This document shows, in pieces, positions 31,519 to 40,737 of a DNA stretch of 64,000 nucleotides. Each line of letters starts with the position of its first letter. Within the stretch, counting starts at the first letter, position 1. The stretch is taken from assembly GCF_021172065.1 (NCBI RefSeq), contig NZ_CP087880.1:4254583-4318582 (forward strand). The letters run 5' to 3'. The notes under the pieces were generated by a model. That model did not search any database. It was not told the DNA's origin and was given only the letters and a program-made list of their open reading frames with translations. The translations under genes were made by a program, and so were the position numbers. Source of the stretch: Pseudocitrobacter corydidari. Lineage in GTDB: Bacteria; Pseudomonadota; Gammaproteobacteria; Enterobacterales; Enterobacteriaceae.

Positions 31519-33423
31519 TTATTCGCTTTGCAGCATGGCTTCCAGTTGTTCCTGCGCATCCAGCCAGGCCATCTCTGCGTCTTCCAGCCCCGCTTTTGCC
31601 TGCGCCTGCTGTTGCAGGCATTCGGTCAGTTCCGCTTTGCGGCTCTGATCGTAAAGTTCGCTGTCGCCCAGTTTTTCTTCCGCACTGGCAAGCTGCGCGT
31701 TGAGTTTTTCCATCTCTTTTTCCAGACGGGCGATCTCTTTACGCAACGGCTGCGTGAGCGTGCGCAGTTCCGCTTCACGACGCTTCTGATCTTTACGCGC
31801 CTGGGCGCTGTTGACGTTATCTTTCGGGGCGTCGTCCGCCTGCGCTTCCTGCTTCTGCGAATCGCTGAGCCACTTCTGGTAATCCTCAAGGTCGCCATCG
31901 AACGGTTCGACTTTGCCATCGTGGACCAGATAGAGGTCATCGGTAGTGGAGCGCAGCAGGTGACGGTCGTGCGAGACGACAACCAGTGCGCCTTCAAACT
32001 CAATGAGCGCTTCGGTCAGCGCCTGACGCATGTCGAGGTCAAGGTGGTTGGTCGGTTCATCGAGCAGCAGCAGGTTCGGGCGCTGCCAGACGATTAACGC
32101 CAGCACCAGGCGCGCTTTTTCACCGCCGGAGAAACGCCCGGTTGGCTCGCTGACTTTATCGCCCTGGAAACCGAAACCGCCGAGGTAGTCACGCAGCTTT
32201 TGTTCTAACTCCTGCGGCGCTAAGCGCGCCAGATGCTGAATCGGTGACTCATCGGCACGCAGGAACTCAAGCTGATGCTGAGCGAAGTAGCCAAGCTTAA
32301 TGCCTTTCGCCAGGCCGATCTCGCCGCTTATTGGGGCAAGTTCCCCCGCCAGCATTTTAATCAGCGTCGATTTACCCGCGCCGTTGCGCCCCAGCAGGCC
32401 GATGCGCGAGCCGGGTACCAGATTCAGTTTAATCGAGTCGAGAATAATGCGCTCACCGTAGCCTGCGCTGACTTTCTCCATTTTGAGGAGCGGGCTTGGC
32501 AGGCTTTCCGGCGCGCGGAAGCTGAAGTGGAACGGGTTATCGACGTGCGCCGGGGCGATAAGCTCCATACGCTCCAGCATTTTCACGCGGCTCTGCGCCT
32601 GTTTGGCTTTGCTGGCTTTGGCTTTAAAGCGGTCGATAAAGCTTTGCAGGTGCGCCACGCGCTGCTGCTGGCTTTCATAGGTGGCCTGCTGCTGGGCCAG
32701 ACGCGTCGCGCGCTGGCGTTCGAAAGAGCTGTAGTTGCCGGTGTATTCGAACATCGCCTGCTGTTCGATATGAATAATTTTATCGACGATCGGGTCGAGG
32801 AAGTCGCGGTCATGGGAAATCAGGATCAGCGTGCCCTGATAGCTCTTTAGCCATTTCTCCAGCCAGATAACCGCGTCGAGATCGAGGTGGTTGGTCGGTT
32901 CATCGAGCAGCAGTAAATCGGAGCGGCAAATCAGCGCCTGCGCCAGGTTTAAACGCATCCGCCAGCCACCGGAGAAATCGCTCACCGAACGTTCAAGCTG
33001 CTCGTTACTGAAGCCTAAACCGTGCAGCAGGCTGGAGGCACGCGAGCGGATGGTCCACGCATCGATGGCGTCGAGTTTGCCGTGAACGGTGGCAATGGCG
33101 TGGCCGTCGTTGCGTTCGTTGGCAGCGTTCAGTTGCGCTTCAAGCTGGCGATATTCACGATCGCCGTCAATAACATACTCCAGCGCAGGCTCCGCCAGGG
33201 CTGGCGTTTCCTGATTCACCCAGGCCAGTTGCCAGTTGCCGGGGAAGGTAAAGCTACCGCCGTCGGCGCTTAACTCGTTCTTCAATAACGCCAGCAGCGT
33301 GGATTTGCCGCAGCCGTTTTTCCCCACCAGGCCGACTTTCTGCCCTGGGTTAATGGTGGCTGTTGCGTTGTCCAGCAGGACGCGCACGCCGCGTCGAATT
33401 TGTAACGAGGAGAAAACAATCAT
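31519..33423 (-). CDS. yheS: YheS, ABC-F family ribosome-associated ATPase
   Basis: 634 residues, close to the 637 of E. coli YheS. Two ABC domains without membrane segments: Walker A LVGKNGCGKST (about 32-42) and LLGRNGAGKST (about 340), signatures DFSGGWRMRL and RFSGGEKARL, and Walker B LLLDEPTNHLDLD twice. A charged interdomain linker (about 240-290) and a basic coiled C-terminus (about 530-625) match ABC-F proteins that act on the ribosomal E site to relieve stalling. In E. coli its neighbour is yheT; here mdc intervenes. Confidence 0.95.
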   Translation of the reverse strand: MIVFSSLQIRRGVRVLLDNATATINPGQKVGLVGKNGCGKSTLLALLKNELSADGGSFTFPGNWQLAWVNQETPALAEPALEYVIDGDREYRQLEAQLNAANERNDGHAIATVHGKLDAIDAWTIRSRASSLLHGLGFSNEQLERSVSDFSGGWRMRLNLAQALICRSDLLLLDEPTNHLDLDAVIWLEKWLKSYQGTLILISHDRDFLDPIVDKIIHIEQQAMFEYTGNYSSFERQRATRLAQQQATYESQQQRVAHLQSFIDRFKAKASKAKQAQSRVKMLERMELIAPAHVDNPFHFSFRAPESLPSPLLKMEKVSAGYGERIILDSIKLNLVPGSRIGLLGRNGAGKSTLIKMLAGELAPISGEIGLAKGIKLGYFAQHQLEFLRADESPIQHLARLAPQELEQKLRDYLGGFGFQGDKVSEPTGRFSGGEKARLVLALIVWQRPNLLLLDEPTNHLDLDMRQALTEALIEFEGALVVVSHDRHLLRSTTDDLYLVHDGKVEPFDGDLEDYQKWLSDSQKQEAQADDAPKDNVNSAQARKDQKRREAELRTLTQPLRKEIARLEKEMEKLNAQLASAEEKLGDSELYDQSRKAELTECLQQQAQAKAGLEDAEMAWLDAQEQLEAMLQSE

Positions 33424-33579
33424 AAGGCGCCGTATGTTCTGGGTATGTTAAATTGTCATTGTGATAATGTAATGTGGTGAGCGAATCGCCACACCGGGCC
33501 GCAATGGTAGCCCAAAATGATGACGATACACAAAATCATTCCTGCTGCGCGTGCGCCCGGAAATGATAAACGGAGGGGA

Positions 33580-34134
33580 ATGATGTCGCAGACGCCGAAA
33601 GTATTGCTGCTGTATGCCCATCCGGAATCACAGGACTCGGTAGCGAACCGGGTTTTGCTCAAGCCTGCCACGCAGCTGAGCAACGTGACCGTGCATGACT
33701 TGTACGCAAACTATCCTGATTTTTTTATTGATATCCCGCGAGAACAGGCGCTGCTGCGCGAGCACGAGGTAATTGTGTTCCAGCATCCGCTTTATACCTA
33801 CAGTTGCCCGGCGCTGCTCAAAGAGTGGCTCGACCGGGTGCTCAGCCGCGGCTTTGCCAGCGGGGTGGGGGGCAACCAACTGGCGGGAAAGTACTGGCGT
33901 AGCGTCATCACCACCGGCGAGCCAGAAAGTGCCTACCGTTATGACGCGCTGAACCGCTATCCCATGAGCGATATTTTACGTCCTTTTGAGCTGACGGCGG
34001 CGATGTGCCGCATGCACTGGATGAACCCGATGATTATCTACTGGGCACGCCGTCAATCGCCGGAAGAGCTGGCGAGCCACGCGAAAGCGTACGGTGAGTG
34101 GCTGGCCTCGCCGATTGCACCGGGAGGCCGCTGA
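33580..34134 (+). CDS. kefG: KefG, ancillary activator of KefB
   Basis: 184 residues from ATG 33580, preceded by GGAGGGG; an in-frame extension to 33517 has no ribosome site. A flavodoxin-like NAD(P)H quinone oxidoreductase-family protein (LLLYAHPESQDSVANR, FQHPLYTYSCPALLKEW, GNQLAGKYW) that docks on KefB and raises its activity. Its stop shares a base with the kefB start (TGATG). Confidence 0.94.
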   Translation: MMSQTPKVLLLYAHPESQDSVANRVLLKPATQLSNVTVHDLYANYPDFFIDIPREQALLREHEVIVFQHPLYTYSCPALLKEWLDRVLSRGFASGVGGNQLAGKYWRSVITTGEPESAYRYDALNRYPMSDILRPFELTAAMCRMHWMNPMIIYWARRQSPEELASHAKAYGEWLASPIAPGGR

Positions 34135-35939
34135 TGGAAGGTTCCGATTTGTTACTGGCCGGCGTGCTGTTTCTGTTTGCCGCCGTGGTGGCGGTGCCGC
34201 TGGCTGCCCGTTTGGGGATTGGCGCAGTGCTGGGCTACCTGCTGGCGGGAATTGCTATCGGCCCGTGGGGGCTGGGATTTATCAGCGACGTCGATGAGAT
34301 ACTTCATTTTTCGGAGCTGGGCGTCGTCTTTCTGATGTTCATCATCGGGCTTGAACTGAATCCGGCCAAGCTCTGGCAACTGCGGCGACCCATTTTCGGC
34401 ATCGGCGCGGCGCAGGTTATTTTCAGCGCGCTTATCCTCGGCGGCCTGCTGATGCTGACCGATTTCTCCTGGCAGACGGCGGTGATTGGCGGGATTGGTC
34501 TGGCGATGTCATCGACGGCGATGGCGCTGCAACTGATGCGCGAGAAGGGCATGAACCGCAGCGAATCGGGGCAACTCGGCTTTTCGGTGCTGCTGTTCCA
34601 GGATTTAGCGGTCATCCCCGCGTTAGCGCTGGTGCCGCTGCTGGCGGGGTCTGGCGACGATCATGTCGACTGGATGGCTGTCGGCATGAAGGTGCTGGTG
34701 TTTGGTGGCGTGTTGATTGGCGGGCGTTACCTACTGCGCCCGGTATTCCGTTTTATCGCCGCCTCCGGCGTGCGCGAAGTGTTTACGGCGGCGACGCTGC
34801 TGCTGGTGCTGGGTTCCGCGCTGTTTATGGATGCGTTGGGGCTGTCGATGGCGCTCGGGACGTTTATCGCCGGGGTGCTGCTGGCGGAAAGTGAATATCG
34901 CCACGAGCTGGAGACGGCTATCGAGCCCTTTAAGGGGCTGTTGCTGGGGCTGTTCTTTATTTCCGTCGGCATGGCGCTGAATCTTGGCGTGCTCTACACC
35001 CATATTTTGTGGGTGGTGGGCAGCGTGGTGGTGCTGGTGGCGGTGAAAACGCTGGTGCTGTACGTGCTGGCGCGGCTGCATGGCCTGCGTAGTTCCGAGC
35101 GGATGCAGTTCGCTGGCGTGCTCAGCCAGGGCGGTGAGTTTGCGTTTGTGCTCTTTTCTGCCGCATCGAGCGCAAAGCTGTTTAAAGGCGATCAGATGGC
35201 GCTGCTACTGGTGACGGTAACGTTGTCGATGATGACCACGCCGCTGCTGATGAAAGCGGTCGATCGCGTGCTGTCGCGCCGCTTTAACGGCCCGGAAGAA
35301 GAAGAGGAAGCGCCGTGGGTGGAAGACGATAAGCCGCAGGTAATTGTGGTTGGCTTTGGCCGTTTTGGTCAGGTAATTGGCCGTTTGCTGATGGCGAACA
35401 AGCTGCGCATCACCGTACTGGAGCGGGATATCAGCGCGGTAAACCTGATGCGTAAATATGGTTATAAGGTTTACTACGGTGACGCGACGCAGGTTGAGTT
35501 GCTGCGTTCCGCCGGGGCGGAGCAGGCGCAGTCGATTGTCATCACCTGTAACGATCCGGAAGACACCATGAAGCTGGTGGAAATCTGCCAACAGCACTTT
35601 CCGCACCTCAATATTATGGCGCGTGCCAGGGGACGTGTGGAAGCGCACGAACTGCTGCAGGCGGGCGTGTTACAGTTTTCTCGTGAGACCTTTTCCAGCG
35701 CGCTGGAACTGGGGCGTAAGGCGCTGATTTCGACGGGAATGCATCCTCATCAGGCGCAGCGGGCGCAACTGCACTTCCGTCGGCTCGATATGCGGATGCT
35801 GCGCGAGCTGATGCCGGTGCACAGCGATACGCAACAGATTTCGCGCGTGCGGGAAGCGCGGCGCGAGCTGGAGGAGATCTTCCAGCGCGAGATGCAACAG
35901 GAGCGACGTCAGCTGGATGGCTGGGATGAATTTGAATAA
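34134..35939 (+). CDS. kefB: Glutathione-gated potassium/proton antiporter KefB
   Basis: 601 residues from ATG 34134, the E. coli length. The first about 380 residues form a CPA2 membrane domain with twelve or more helices (GIGAVLGYLLAGIAIGPWGL, SSTAMALQLM, FQDLAVIPALALVPLL). A cytoplasmic RCK/KTN domain starts near residue 400 with VVGFGRFGQVIGRLL. It expels potassium and acidifies the cytoplasm in defence against electrophiles, and is opened by glutathione adducts. Transcribed with kefG and yheV. Confidence 0.95.
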   Translation: MEGSDLLLAGVLFLFAAVVAVPLAARLGIGAVLGYLLAGIAIGPWGLGFISDVDEILHFSELGVVFLMFIIGLELNPAKLWQLRRPIFGIGAAQVIFSALILGGLLMLTDFSWQTAVIGGIGLAMSSTAMALQLMREKGMNRSESGQLGFSVLLFQDLAVIPALALVPLLAGSGDDHVDWMAVGMKVLVFGGVLIGGRYLLRPVFRFIAASGVREVFTAATLLLVLGSALFMDALGLSMALGTFIAGVLLAESEYRHELETAIEPFKGLLLGLFFISVGMALNLGVLYTHILWVVGSVVVLVAVKTLVLYVLARLHGLRSSERMQFAGVLSQGGEFAFVLFSAASSAKLFKGDQMALLLVTVTLSMMTTPLLMKAVDRVLSRRFNGPEEEEEAPWVEDDKPQVIVVGFGRFGQVIGRLLMANKLRITVLERDISAVNLMRKYGYKVYYGDATQVELLRSAGAEQAQSIVITCNDPEDTMKLVEICQQHFPHLNIMARARGRVEAHELLQAGVLQFSRETFSSALELGRKALISTGMHPHQAQRAQLHFRRLDMRMLRELMPVHSDTQQISRVREARRELEEIFQREMQQERRQLDGWDEFE

Positions 35940-35949
35940 AAGGTGAAGT

Positions 35950-36150
35950 ATGGCGGTACGTAAACGGTTTATCGCGGGCGCGAAATGCCCGGCGTGTCAG
36001 GCGCAGGATTCCATGGCCATGTGGCGCGAAAATAATGTTGATATTGTTGAATGCGTTAAGTGTGGTCATCAGATGCGGGAAGCAGATAAAGAAGCCCGCG
36101 ATCACGTTCGCAAAGATGAGCAAGTGATTGGCATTTTTCATCCCGACTAG
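35950..36150 (+). CDS. yheV: YheV, small zinc-ribbon protein
   Basis: 66 residues, the E. coli length. Cys13-x2-Cys16 (KCPACQ) and Cys35-x2-Cys38 (ECVKCG) form a probable zinc ribbon. It lies 10 bases after kefB and is presumably cotranscribed. Function unknown. Confidence 0.93.
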   Translation: MAVRKRFIAGAKCPACQAQDSMAMWRENNVDIVECVKCGHQMREADKEARDHVRKDEQVIGIFHPD

Positions 36151-36244
36151 CGTTATCGCTCGCCTTTTTTTAAGCTAAGGGGTACACGAGTGCAGAATTC
36201 CGCTACAATCTGCGCCACTATTCTTCCCTTGCTCAGGAGATATC

Positions 36245-36823
36245 ATGAAAGTAGCAAAAGACCTGGTGGTCAGCCTGGCCTATCAGGTACGTACAGAAGA
36301 CGGTGTGTTGGTTGATGAGTCTCCGGTAAGTGCGCCGCTGGACTACCTGCATGGTCACGGTTCCCTGATCTCTGGCCTGGAAACAGCGCTGGATGGTCAC
36401 GAAGTTGGCGATAAATTCGATGTGGCTGTGGGCGCGAACGACGCTTACGGTCAGTATGACGAAAACCTGGTGCAGCGCGTTCCTAAAGACGTGTTCATGG
36501 GCGTTGACGAACTGCAGGTTGGCATGCGCTTCCTGGCAGAAACTGACCAGGGCCCGGTTCCGGTTGAAATCACCGAAGTTGAAGACGATCACGTTGTGGT
36601 TGATGGTAACCACATGCTGGCGGGTCAGAATCTGAAATTTAACGTGGAAGTTGTGGCTATCCGTGAAGCAACCGAAGAAGAACTGGCTCATGGCCACGTT
36701 CACGGTGCGAACGGTCACGATCACGATCATGACCACGACGGTTGCTGCGGCGGCCACGGTCACGACCATGGTCACGAACACGGTAAAGGCGGTTGTGGTA
36801 ACGGCGGTTGCGGTTGCCATTAA
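36245..36823 (+). CDS. slyD: SlyD, peptidyl-prolyl isomerase and nickel metallochaperone
   Basis: 192 residues (E. coli 196). An FKBP domain with inserted IF flap (VAKDLVVSLAYQVRTEDGV, LDYLHGHGSLISGLETAL) is followed by a C-terminal tail of about 45 residues very rich in His, Cys, Gly and Asp (HDHDHDHDGCCGG, HGHDHGHEH). The tail binds nickel and supports hydrogenase maturation in E. coli. AGGAG lies 5 bases before ATG. A TACAAT at 36204-36209 may be the -10. REP and a terminator follow. Confidence 0.96.
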   Translation: MKVAKDLVVSLAYQVRTEDGVLVDESPVSAPLDYLHGHGSLISGLETALDGHEVGDKFDVAVGANDAYGQYDENLVQRVPKDVFMGVDELQVGMRFLAETDQGPVPVEITEVEDDHVVVDGNHMLAGQNLKFNVEVVAIREATEEELAHGHVHGANGHDHDHDHDGCCGGHGHDHGHEHGKGGCGNGGCGCH

Positions 36824-36833
36824 TTCAGCCTTC

Positions 36834-36908
36834 GCCGGATGGCGGCGTTGCCTTATTCGGCCTACATAAGATTATCTTGTAGGCCGGGTAAGCGAAGCGC
36901 CATCCGGC
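36834..36908. repeat. REP/BIME pair between slyD and slyX
   Basis: GCCGGATGGCGGCGTTGCC to CGGCCTAC faces TGTAGGCCGGGTAAGCGAAG to CATCCGGC across a short AT-rich spacer. Convergent-gene location, typical BIME. Confidence 0.9.
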
Positions 36909-36911
36909 AAC

Positions 36912-36940
36912 AAAAAAGCGGGAATAATCCCGCTTTTTTT
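36912..36940. terminator. Bidirectional terminator between slyD and slyX
   Basis: AAAAAAGCGGGA-ataa-TCCCGCTTTTTTT has A and T runs on either side, serving both convergent transcripts. Confidence 0.9.
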
Positions 36941-36945
36941 ACGTC

Positions 36946-37164
36946 TCAATAATGAGGCGGCGGCGTCTCTTCTGACTGGGACGCGACATTAGACGGTTGG
37001 CTGGCTTTCAGTTTTTCCGTCAGCAGACGGAGATGATCACGCAGTTTGGCCATTTCTAACTCATGTGCGGTGACCGTTTGGTTAAGATCTTCAATGGTGA
37101 CCTCCTGAAACGCCAGGCGGCTTTCAAGTTCTTCCATCCGCGCTTCAATACTCATTTCTTGCAT
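36946..37164 (-). CDS. slyX: SlyX, small coiled-coil protein
   Basis: 72 residues from the second of two adjacent ATGs, which is better spaced from GAGG. The whole protein up to residue 55 is a heptad-rich helix (LESRLAFQEVTIEDLNQTVT), then a PQ-type tail ending PPPHY, as in E. coli. Function unknown. Confidence 0.92.
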   Translation of the reverse strand: MQEMSIEARMEELESRLAFQEVTIEDLNQTVTAHELEMAKLRDHLRLLTEKLKASQPSNVASQSEETPPPHY

Positions 37165-37257
37165 CATTAACCTCTTCGCTGTTAGTTCCGGCGTGCTTCC
37201 CGGTGCCGCGGATTCTACTTAACTTTCGGCCCCCGCGCAGCATTCCTTCGTCAATGG

Positions 37258-37286
37258 GGAAACTAATTTAAACAAAAATAGTCTGA
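37258..37286 (+). promoter_or_regulatory. Sigma-E promoter of fkpA
   Basis: GGAAACT (37258-37264) and GTCTGA (37281-37286) are 16 bases apart, matching the sigma-E consensus GGAACTT-N16-TCTGA. fkpA is a known sigma-E target in E. coli. The start would be near 37293, leaving a leader of about 105 bases. Confidence 0.8.
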
Positions 37287-37397
37287 AAAGTGTCGAGAAT
37301 CAGGAGCGTTCGTATGTAGATTTGTTCTGCAAGGCTATATAGTACGCTTCTCACTTAGTAAATCTTGGGGCGAGAGGCCCCGGCCCTGGAGAGATGG

Positions 37398-38216
37398 ATG
37401 AAATCACTGTTTAAAGTAACGCTTCTGGCAACCACGATGGCCGTTGCACTGAATGCGCCGCTGGCGTTTGCTGCTGACTCTGCGAAAACCGCAGCAGCCG
37501 CAGAAAGCAAATCCGCTTTCAAAAACGACGACCAGAAATCCGCCTATGCACTGGGTGCATCGCTGGGTCGTTACATGGAAAACTCCCTGAAAGAACAGGA
37601 AAAACTGGGCATCAAACTGGATAAAGATCAGCTGATCGCCGGTGTTCAGGACGCGTTTGCTGATAAGAGCAAACTGTCCGATCAGGAAATCGAGCAAACC
37701 CTGCAGGCTTTCGAAGCGCGCGTGAAGTCTTCCGCTCAGGCGAAGATGGAGAAAGACGCCGCGGATAACGAAGCGAAAGGTAAAGAGTACCGCGCGAAAT
37801 TCGCCAAAGAGAAAGATGTGAAAACCTCCTCTACTGGCCTGCTGTACAAAGTAGAGAAAGCGGGTACCGGTAGCGCGCCGACCGATAGCGACACTGTGGT
37901 AGTAAACTACAAAGGTACGCTGATTGACGGTAAAGAGTTCGATAACTCTTACACTCGTGGCGAGCCGCTCTCCTTCCGTCTTGATGGCGTGATCCCAGGC
38001 TGGACTGAAGGCCTGAAAAACATCAAAAAAGGCGGCAAAATCAAGCTGGTTATCCCACCGGATCTGGCTTACGGTAAAACCGGCGTTCCGGGTATCCCGG
38101 CTAACTCCACCCTGGTCTTCGACGTTGAACTGTTAGATGTTAAGCCAGCACCAAAAGCGGACGCGAAAGCTGACGCTGCGCCAGCTGAAAAAGCTGCAAC
38201 CGCAGACAAAAAATAA
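37398..38216 (+). CDS. fkpA: FkpA, periplasmic FKBP-type peptidyl-prolyl isomerase and chaperone
   Basis: 272 residues from ATG 37398 (E. coli 270); an upstream in-frame start lacks a ribosome site. Residues 1-25 are a signal peptide (LLATTMAVALNAPLAFAA). An N-terminal dimerising helical domain (about 40-140) is followed by the FKBP domain (VVVNYKGTLIDGKEFDNS, VIPGWTEGL, PDLAYGKTGVPGIPANS). A Lys/Ala-rich tail closes it. It refolds envelope proteins under stress; a sigma-E promoter lies upstream. Confidence 0.96.
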   Translation: MKSLFKVTLLATTMAVALNAPLAFAADSAKTAAAAESKSAFKNDDQKSAYALGASLGRYMENSLKEQEKLGIKLDKDQLIAGVQDAFADKSKLSDQEIEQTLQAFEARVKSSAQAKMEKDAADNEAKGKEYRAKFAKEKDVKTSSTGLLYKVEKAGTGSAPTDSDTVVVNYKGTLIDGKEFDNSYTRGEPLSFRLDGVIPGWTEGLKNIKKGGKIKLVIPPDLAYGKTGVPGIPANSTLVFDVELLDVKPAPKADAKADAAPAEKAATADKK

Positions 38217-38225
38217 GAGTCTGAC

Positions 38226-38256
38226 AGCCGCCGCCCATTGGGCGGCGGCTTTTTAT
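38226..38256 (+). terminator. Terminator after fkpA
   Basis: AGCCGCCGCCCA-tt-GGGCGGCGGCT followed by TTTTTAT lies 10 bases after the fkpA stop. Confidence 0.9.
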
Positions 38257-38380
38257 TACCTGCCTGATATAATTAATGCTGGAAAGCGCCTGGTGCGCGT
38301 ATTACTTTAGATCCCCCTATTAGTGATGAGCCTGCCCTGACAACATAACGACAGGCTCCTGAAAAGGAGTGCTTTTTTAC

Positions 38381-39103
38381 ATGTCCAGGTCGCTTTTAAC
38401 CAACGAAACCAGTGAACTTGATTTACTGGATCAACGTCCTTTCGATAAAACCGATTTCGAGATCCTGAAGTCCTACGAAGCGGTCGTGGACGGGTTAGCG
38501 ATGCTCATTGGTTCCCATTGTGAAATTGTGCTGCATTCTTTGCAGGACCTGAAGTGCTCGGCTATTCGAATCGCGAACGGTGAACATACCGGACGGAAAA
38601 TCGGCTCGCCGATTACCGACCTGGCCCTGCGCATGCTGCACGATATGACCGGCGCAGATAGCAGTGTTTCCAAATGCTATTTTACTCGTGCCAAAAGTGG
38701 CGTGCTGATGAAGTCCGTGACCATCGCGATCCGCAATCGCGAACAACGTGTCATTGGGCTGCTGTGCATCAACATGAACCTTGATGTGCCTTTCTCACAA
38801 ATCATGAACACCTTTATTCCGCCGGAAACGCCGGAAGTGAACTCGCAGGTGAACTTTGCCTCTTCAGTTGAAGACCTGGTGACCCAAACGCTGGAGTTCA
38901 CGATTGAAGAGGTGAATGCCGATCGCAACGTTTCCAATAACGCTAAAAACCGCCAGATCGTGCTTAATCTTTACGAGAAAGGAATCTTCGATATCAAGGA
39001 TGCGATTAATCAGGTGGCCGATCGCCTGAACATCTCTAAACACACGGTGTATCTCTACATTCGCCAGTTCAAAAGCGGCGACTTTGTGGGGCAAGATAAG
39101 TAA
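38381..39103 (+). CDS. yheO: YheO, PAS-like DNA-binding transcriptional regulator
   Basis: 240 residues from ATG 38381, the E. coli length; an in-frame GTG at 38369 overlaps the AGGAG. The N-terminal YheO/PAS-like ligand domain (SYEAVVDGLAMLIGSHCEIV, IANGEHTGRKIGSPITD) is followed by a C-terminal helix-turn-helix (IKDAINQVADRLNISKHTVY). Targets are not settled. Its stop shares a base with the tusD start, so it leads the tusDCB operon. Confidence 0.93.
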   Translation: MSRSLLTNETSELDLLDQRPFDKTDFEILKSYEAVVDGLAMLIGSHCEIVLHSLQDLKCSAIRIANGEHTGRKIGSPITDLALRMLHDMTGADSSVSKCYFTRAKSGVLMKSVTIAIRNREQRVIGLLCINMNLDVPFSQIMNTFIPPETPEVNSQVNFASSVEDLVTQTLEFTIEEVNADRNVSNNAKNRQIVLNLYEKGIFDIKDAINQVADRLNISKHTVYLYIRQFKSGDFVGQDK

Positions 39104-39489
39104 TGCGTTTTGCCATCTTGGTGACCGGCCCGGCCTACGGGACGCAACACGCCAGCAGCGCGCTGCAGTTTGCGCAGGCGGTGCTGAGCGAAGGTCACGA
39201 GCTTGCCTGTGTGTTCTTTTATCGCGAGGGCGTCTATAACGCCAATCAGCTTACTGCGCCCGCCAGCGATGAGTTCGACGTGGTGCGCGGCTGGCAGCGG
39301 CTGCATGATGAACAGGGCGTCGAGCTGCATATTTGCGTGGCGGCGGCGCTGCGTCGCGGCGTAGCGGATGAAACCGAAGCGAAAAACCTGTCGCTGCCGG
39401 GGTTTAATCTCCAGCCGGGTTTCTCTCTGAGTGGGTTGGGTGCGCTGGCGCAAGCCGCGTTGACCTGCGATCGCATGGTGCAGTTCTGA
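39103..39489 (+). CDS. tusD: Sulfur relay protein TusD
   Basis: 128 residues. It receives sulfur from TusA and passes it to TusE for MnmA-dependent 2-thiouridine at tRNA wobble position 34. The persulfide-forming cysteine is Cys78 in LHICVAAA. DsrE fold (MRFAILVTGPAYG). It overlaps yheO by one base and tusC by one base. Confidence 0.95.
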   Translation: MRFAILVTGPAYGTQHASSALQFAQAVLSEGHELACVFFYREGVYNANQLTAPASDEFDVVRGWQRLHDEQGVELHICVAAALRRGVADETEAKNLSLPGFNLQPGFSLSGLGALAQAALTCDRMVQF

Positions 39490-39848
39490 TGAAACGTATC
39501 GCATTTGTTTTTTCGACGGCGCCGCACGGGAGCGCCTCCGGGCGTGAAGGGCTCGATGCCCTGCTGGCCGCATCCGCGTTAAGTGAAGACCTCGGTGTCT
39601 TTTTCATCGGCGATGGGGTGTTTCAGCTGTTGAGCGATCAAAAGCCGTCAGCGGTGCTGGCGCGTGATTACATCGCCACCTTTAAGCTAATGTCACTCTA
39701 CGATATTGAGAACGTCTGGCTGTGCGCGGCGTCGCTGCGTGAGCGCGGCTTAAGTGCGGGCACGGCCTTTGTCACAGACGTTGAGTTGCTGGAGCCCGAT
39801 GCGCTTCGTCAGCAGCTTGATGGCTATGATGTGATTCTCCGCTTCTGA
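39489..39848 (+). CDS. tusC: Sulfur relay protein TusC
   Basis: 119 residues, DsrF-like (MKRIAFVFSTAPHGSASGRE). Structural partner in the TusB2C2D2 hexamer. Start overlaps the tusD stop by one base; tusB follows after 7 bases. Confidence 0.95.
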   Translation: MKRIAFVFSTAPHGSASGREGLDALLAASALSEDLGVFFIGDGVFQLLSDQKPSAVLARDYIATFKLMSLYDIENVWLCAASLRERGLSAGTAFVTDVELLEPDALRQQLDGYDVILRF

Positions 39849-39855
39849 GGCGTCT

Positions 39856-40143
39856 ATGCTGCATACTCTAAGTACTTCACCCTGGCATACGGACATCACT
39901 GCGCTGCTGCGCGTGGTGAAAGAGGGGGATGACCTGCTGCTTCGCTCTGATGGCGTTGTGGCCGCAATTGAAGGCAGCCGCTTTCTTGATATTCTCCGTT
40001 CCGCCCCCATATCCCTGTTCGTGCTGAATGAAGATGTTGAAGCGCGTGGGCTATGCGGTCAAATTTCGAACAGTGTCGTCAGGGTTGGCTATACTGACTT
40101 CGTCAGGCTGGCGGTAAAACATGCGTCTCAGATGGCCTGGTAG
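39856..40143 (+). CDS. tusB: Sulfur relay protein TusB
   Basis: 95 residues, DsrH-like (MLHTLSTSPWHTDITALLR). Third subunit of the TusBCD complex. It ends 22 bases before the -35 of the str operon promoter. Confidence 0.94.
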   Translation: MLHTLSTSPWHTDITALLRVVKEGDDLLLRSDGVVAAIEGSRFLDILRSAPISLFVLNEDVEARGLCGQISNSVVRVGYTDFVRLAVKHASQMAW

Positions 40144-40165
40144 ATGCCAGGTTGTTGTATATTTC

Positions 40166-40194
40166 TTGACACCTTTTCGACACCGCCCTAAAAT
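40166..40194 (+). promoter_or_regulatory. Str operon promoter
   Basis: TTGACA (40166-40171) and TAAAAT (40189-40194) with a 17-base spacer form a near-consensus sigma-70 promoter. The leader then contains CCTCATATTATATGAGG (40202-40218), an almost perfect small palindrome. Confidence 0.85.
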
Positions 40195-40216
40195 TCTGCG
40201 TCCTCATATTATATGA

Positions 40217-40642
<426 letters not shown>

Positions 40643-40737
40643 TGGTTCTCCGTTAAGTAAGGCCAAACGTTTTAAATTAATGTCAAACTAAACTCTTTGA
40701 GTTTTGGACAATCCTGAATTAACAACGGAGTATTTCC
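40643..40737 (+). promoter_or_regulatory. rpsL-rpsG intercistronic region (S7 translational operator)
   Basis: The 95-base spacer has the length of the E. coli intercistronic region to which S7 binds to repress its own synthesis and that of EF-G. Complementary segments TTAAATTAATGTC and CTCTTTGAGTTTTGGAC allow the stem. Assignment rests on conserved position and known E. coli biology. Confidence 0.65.
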
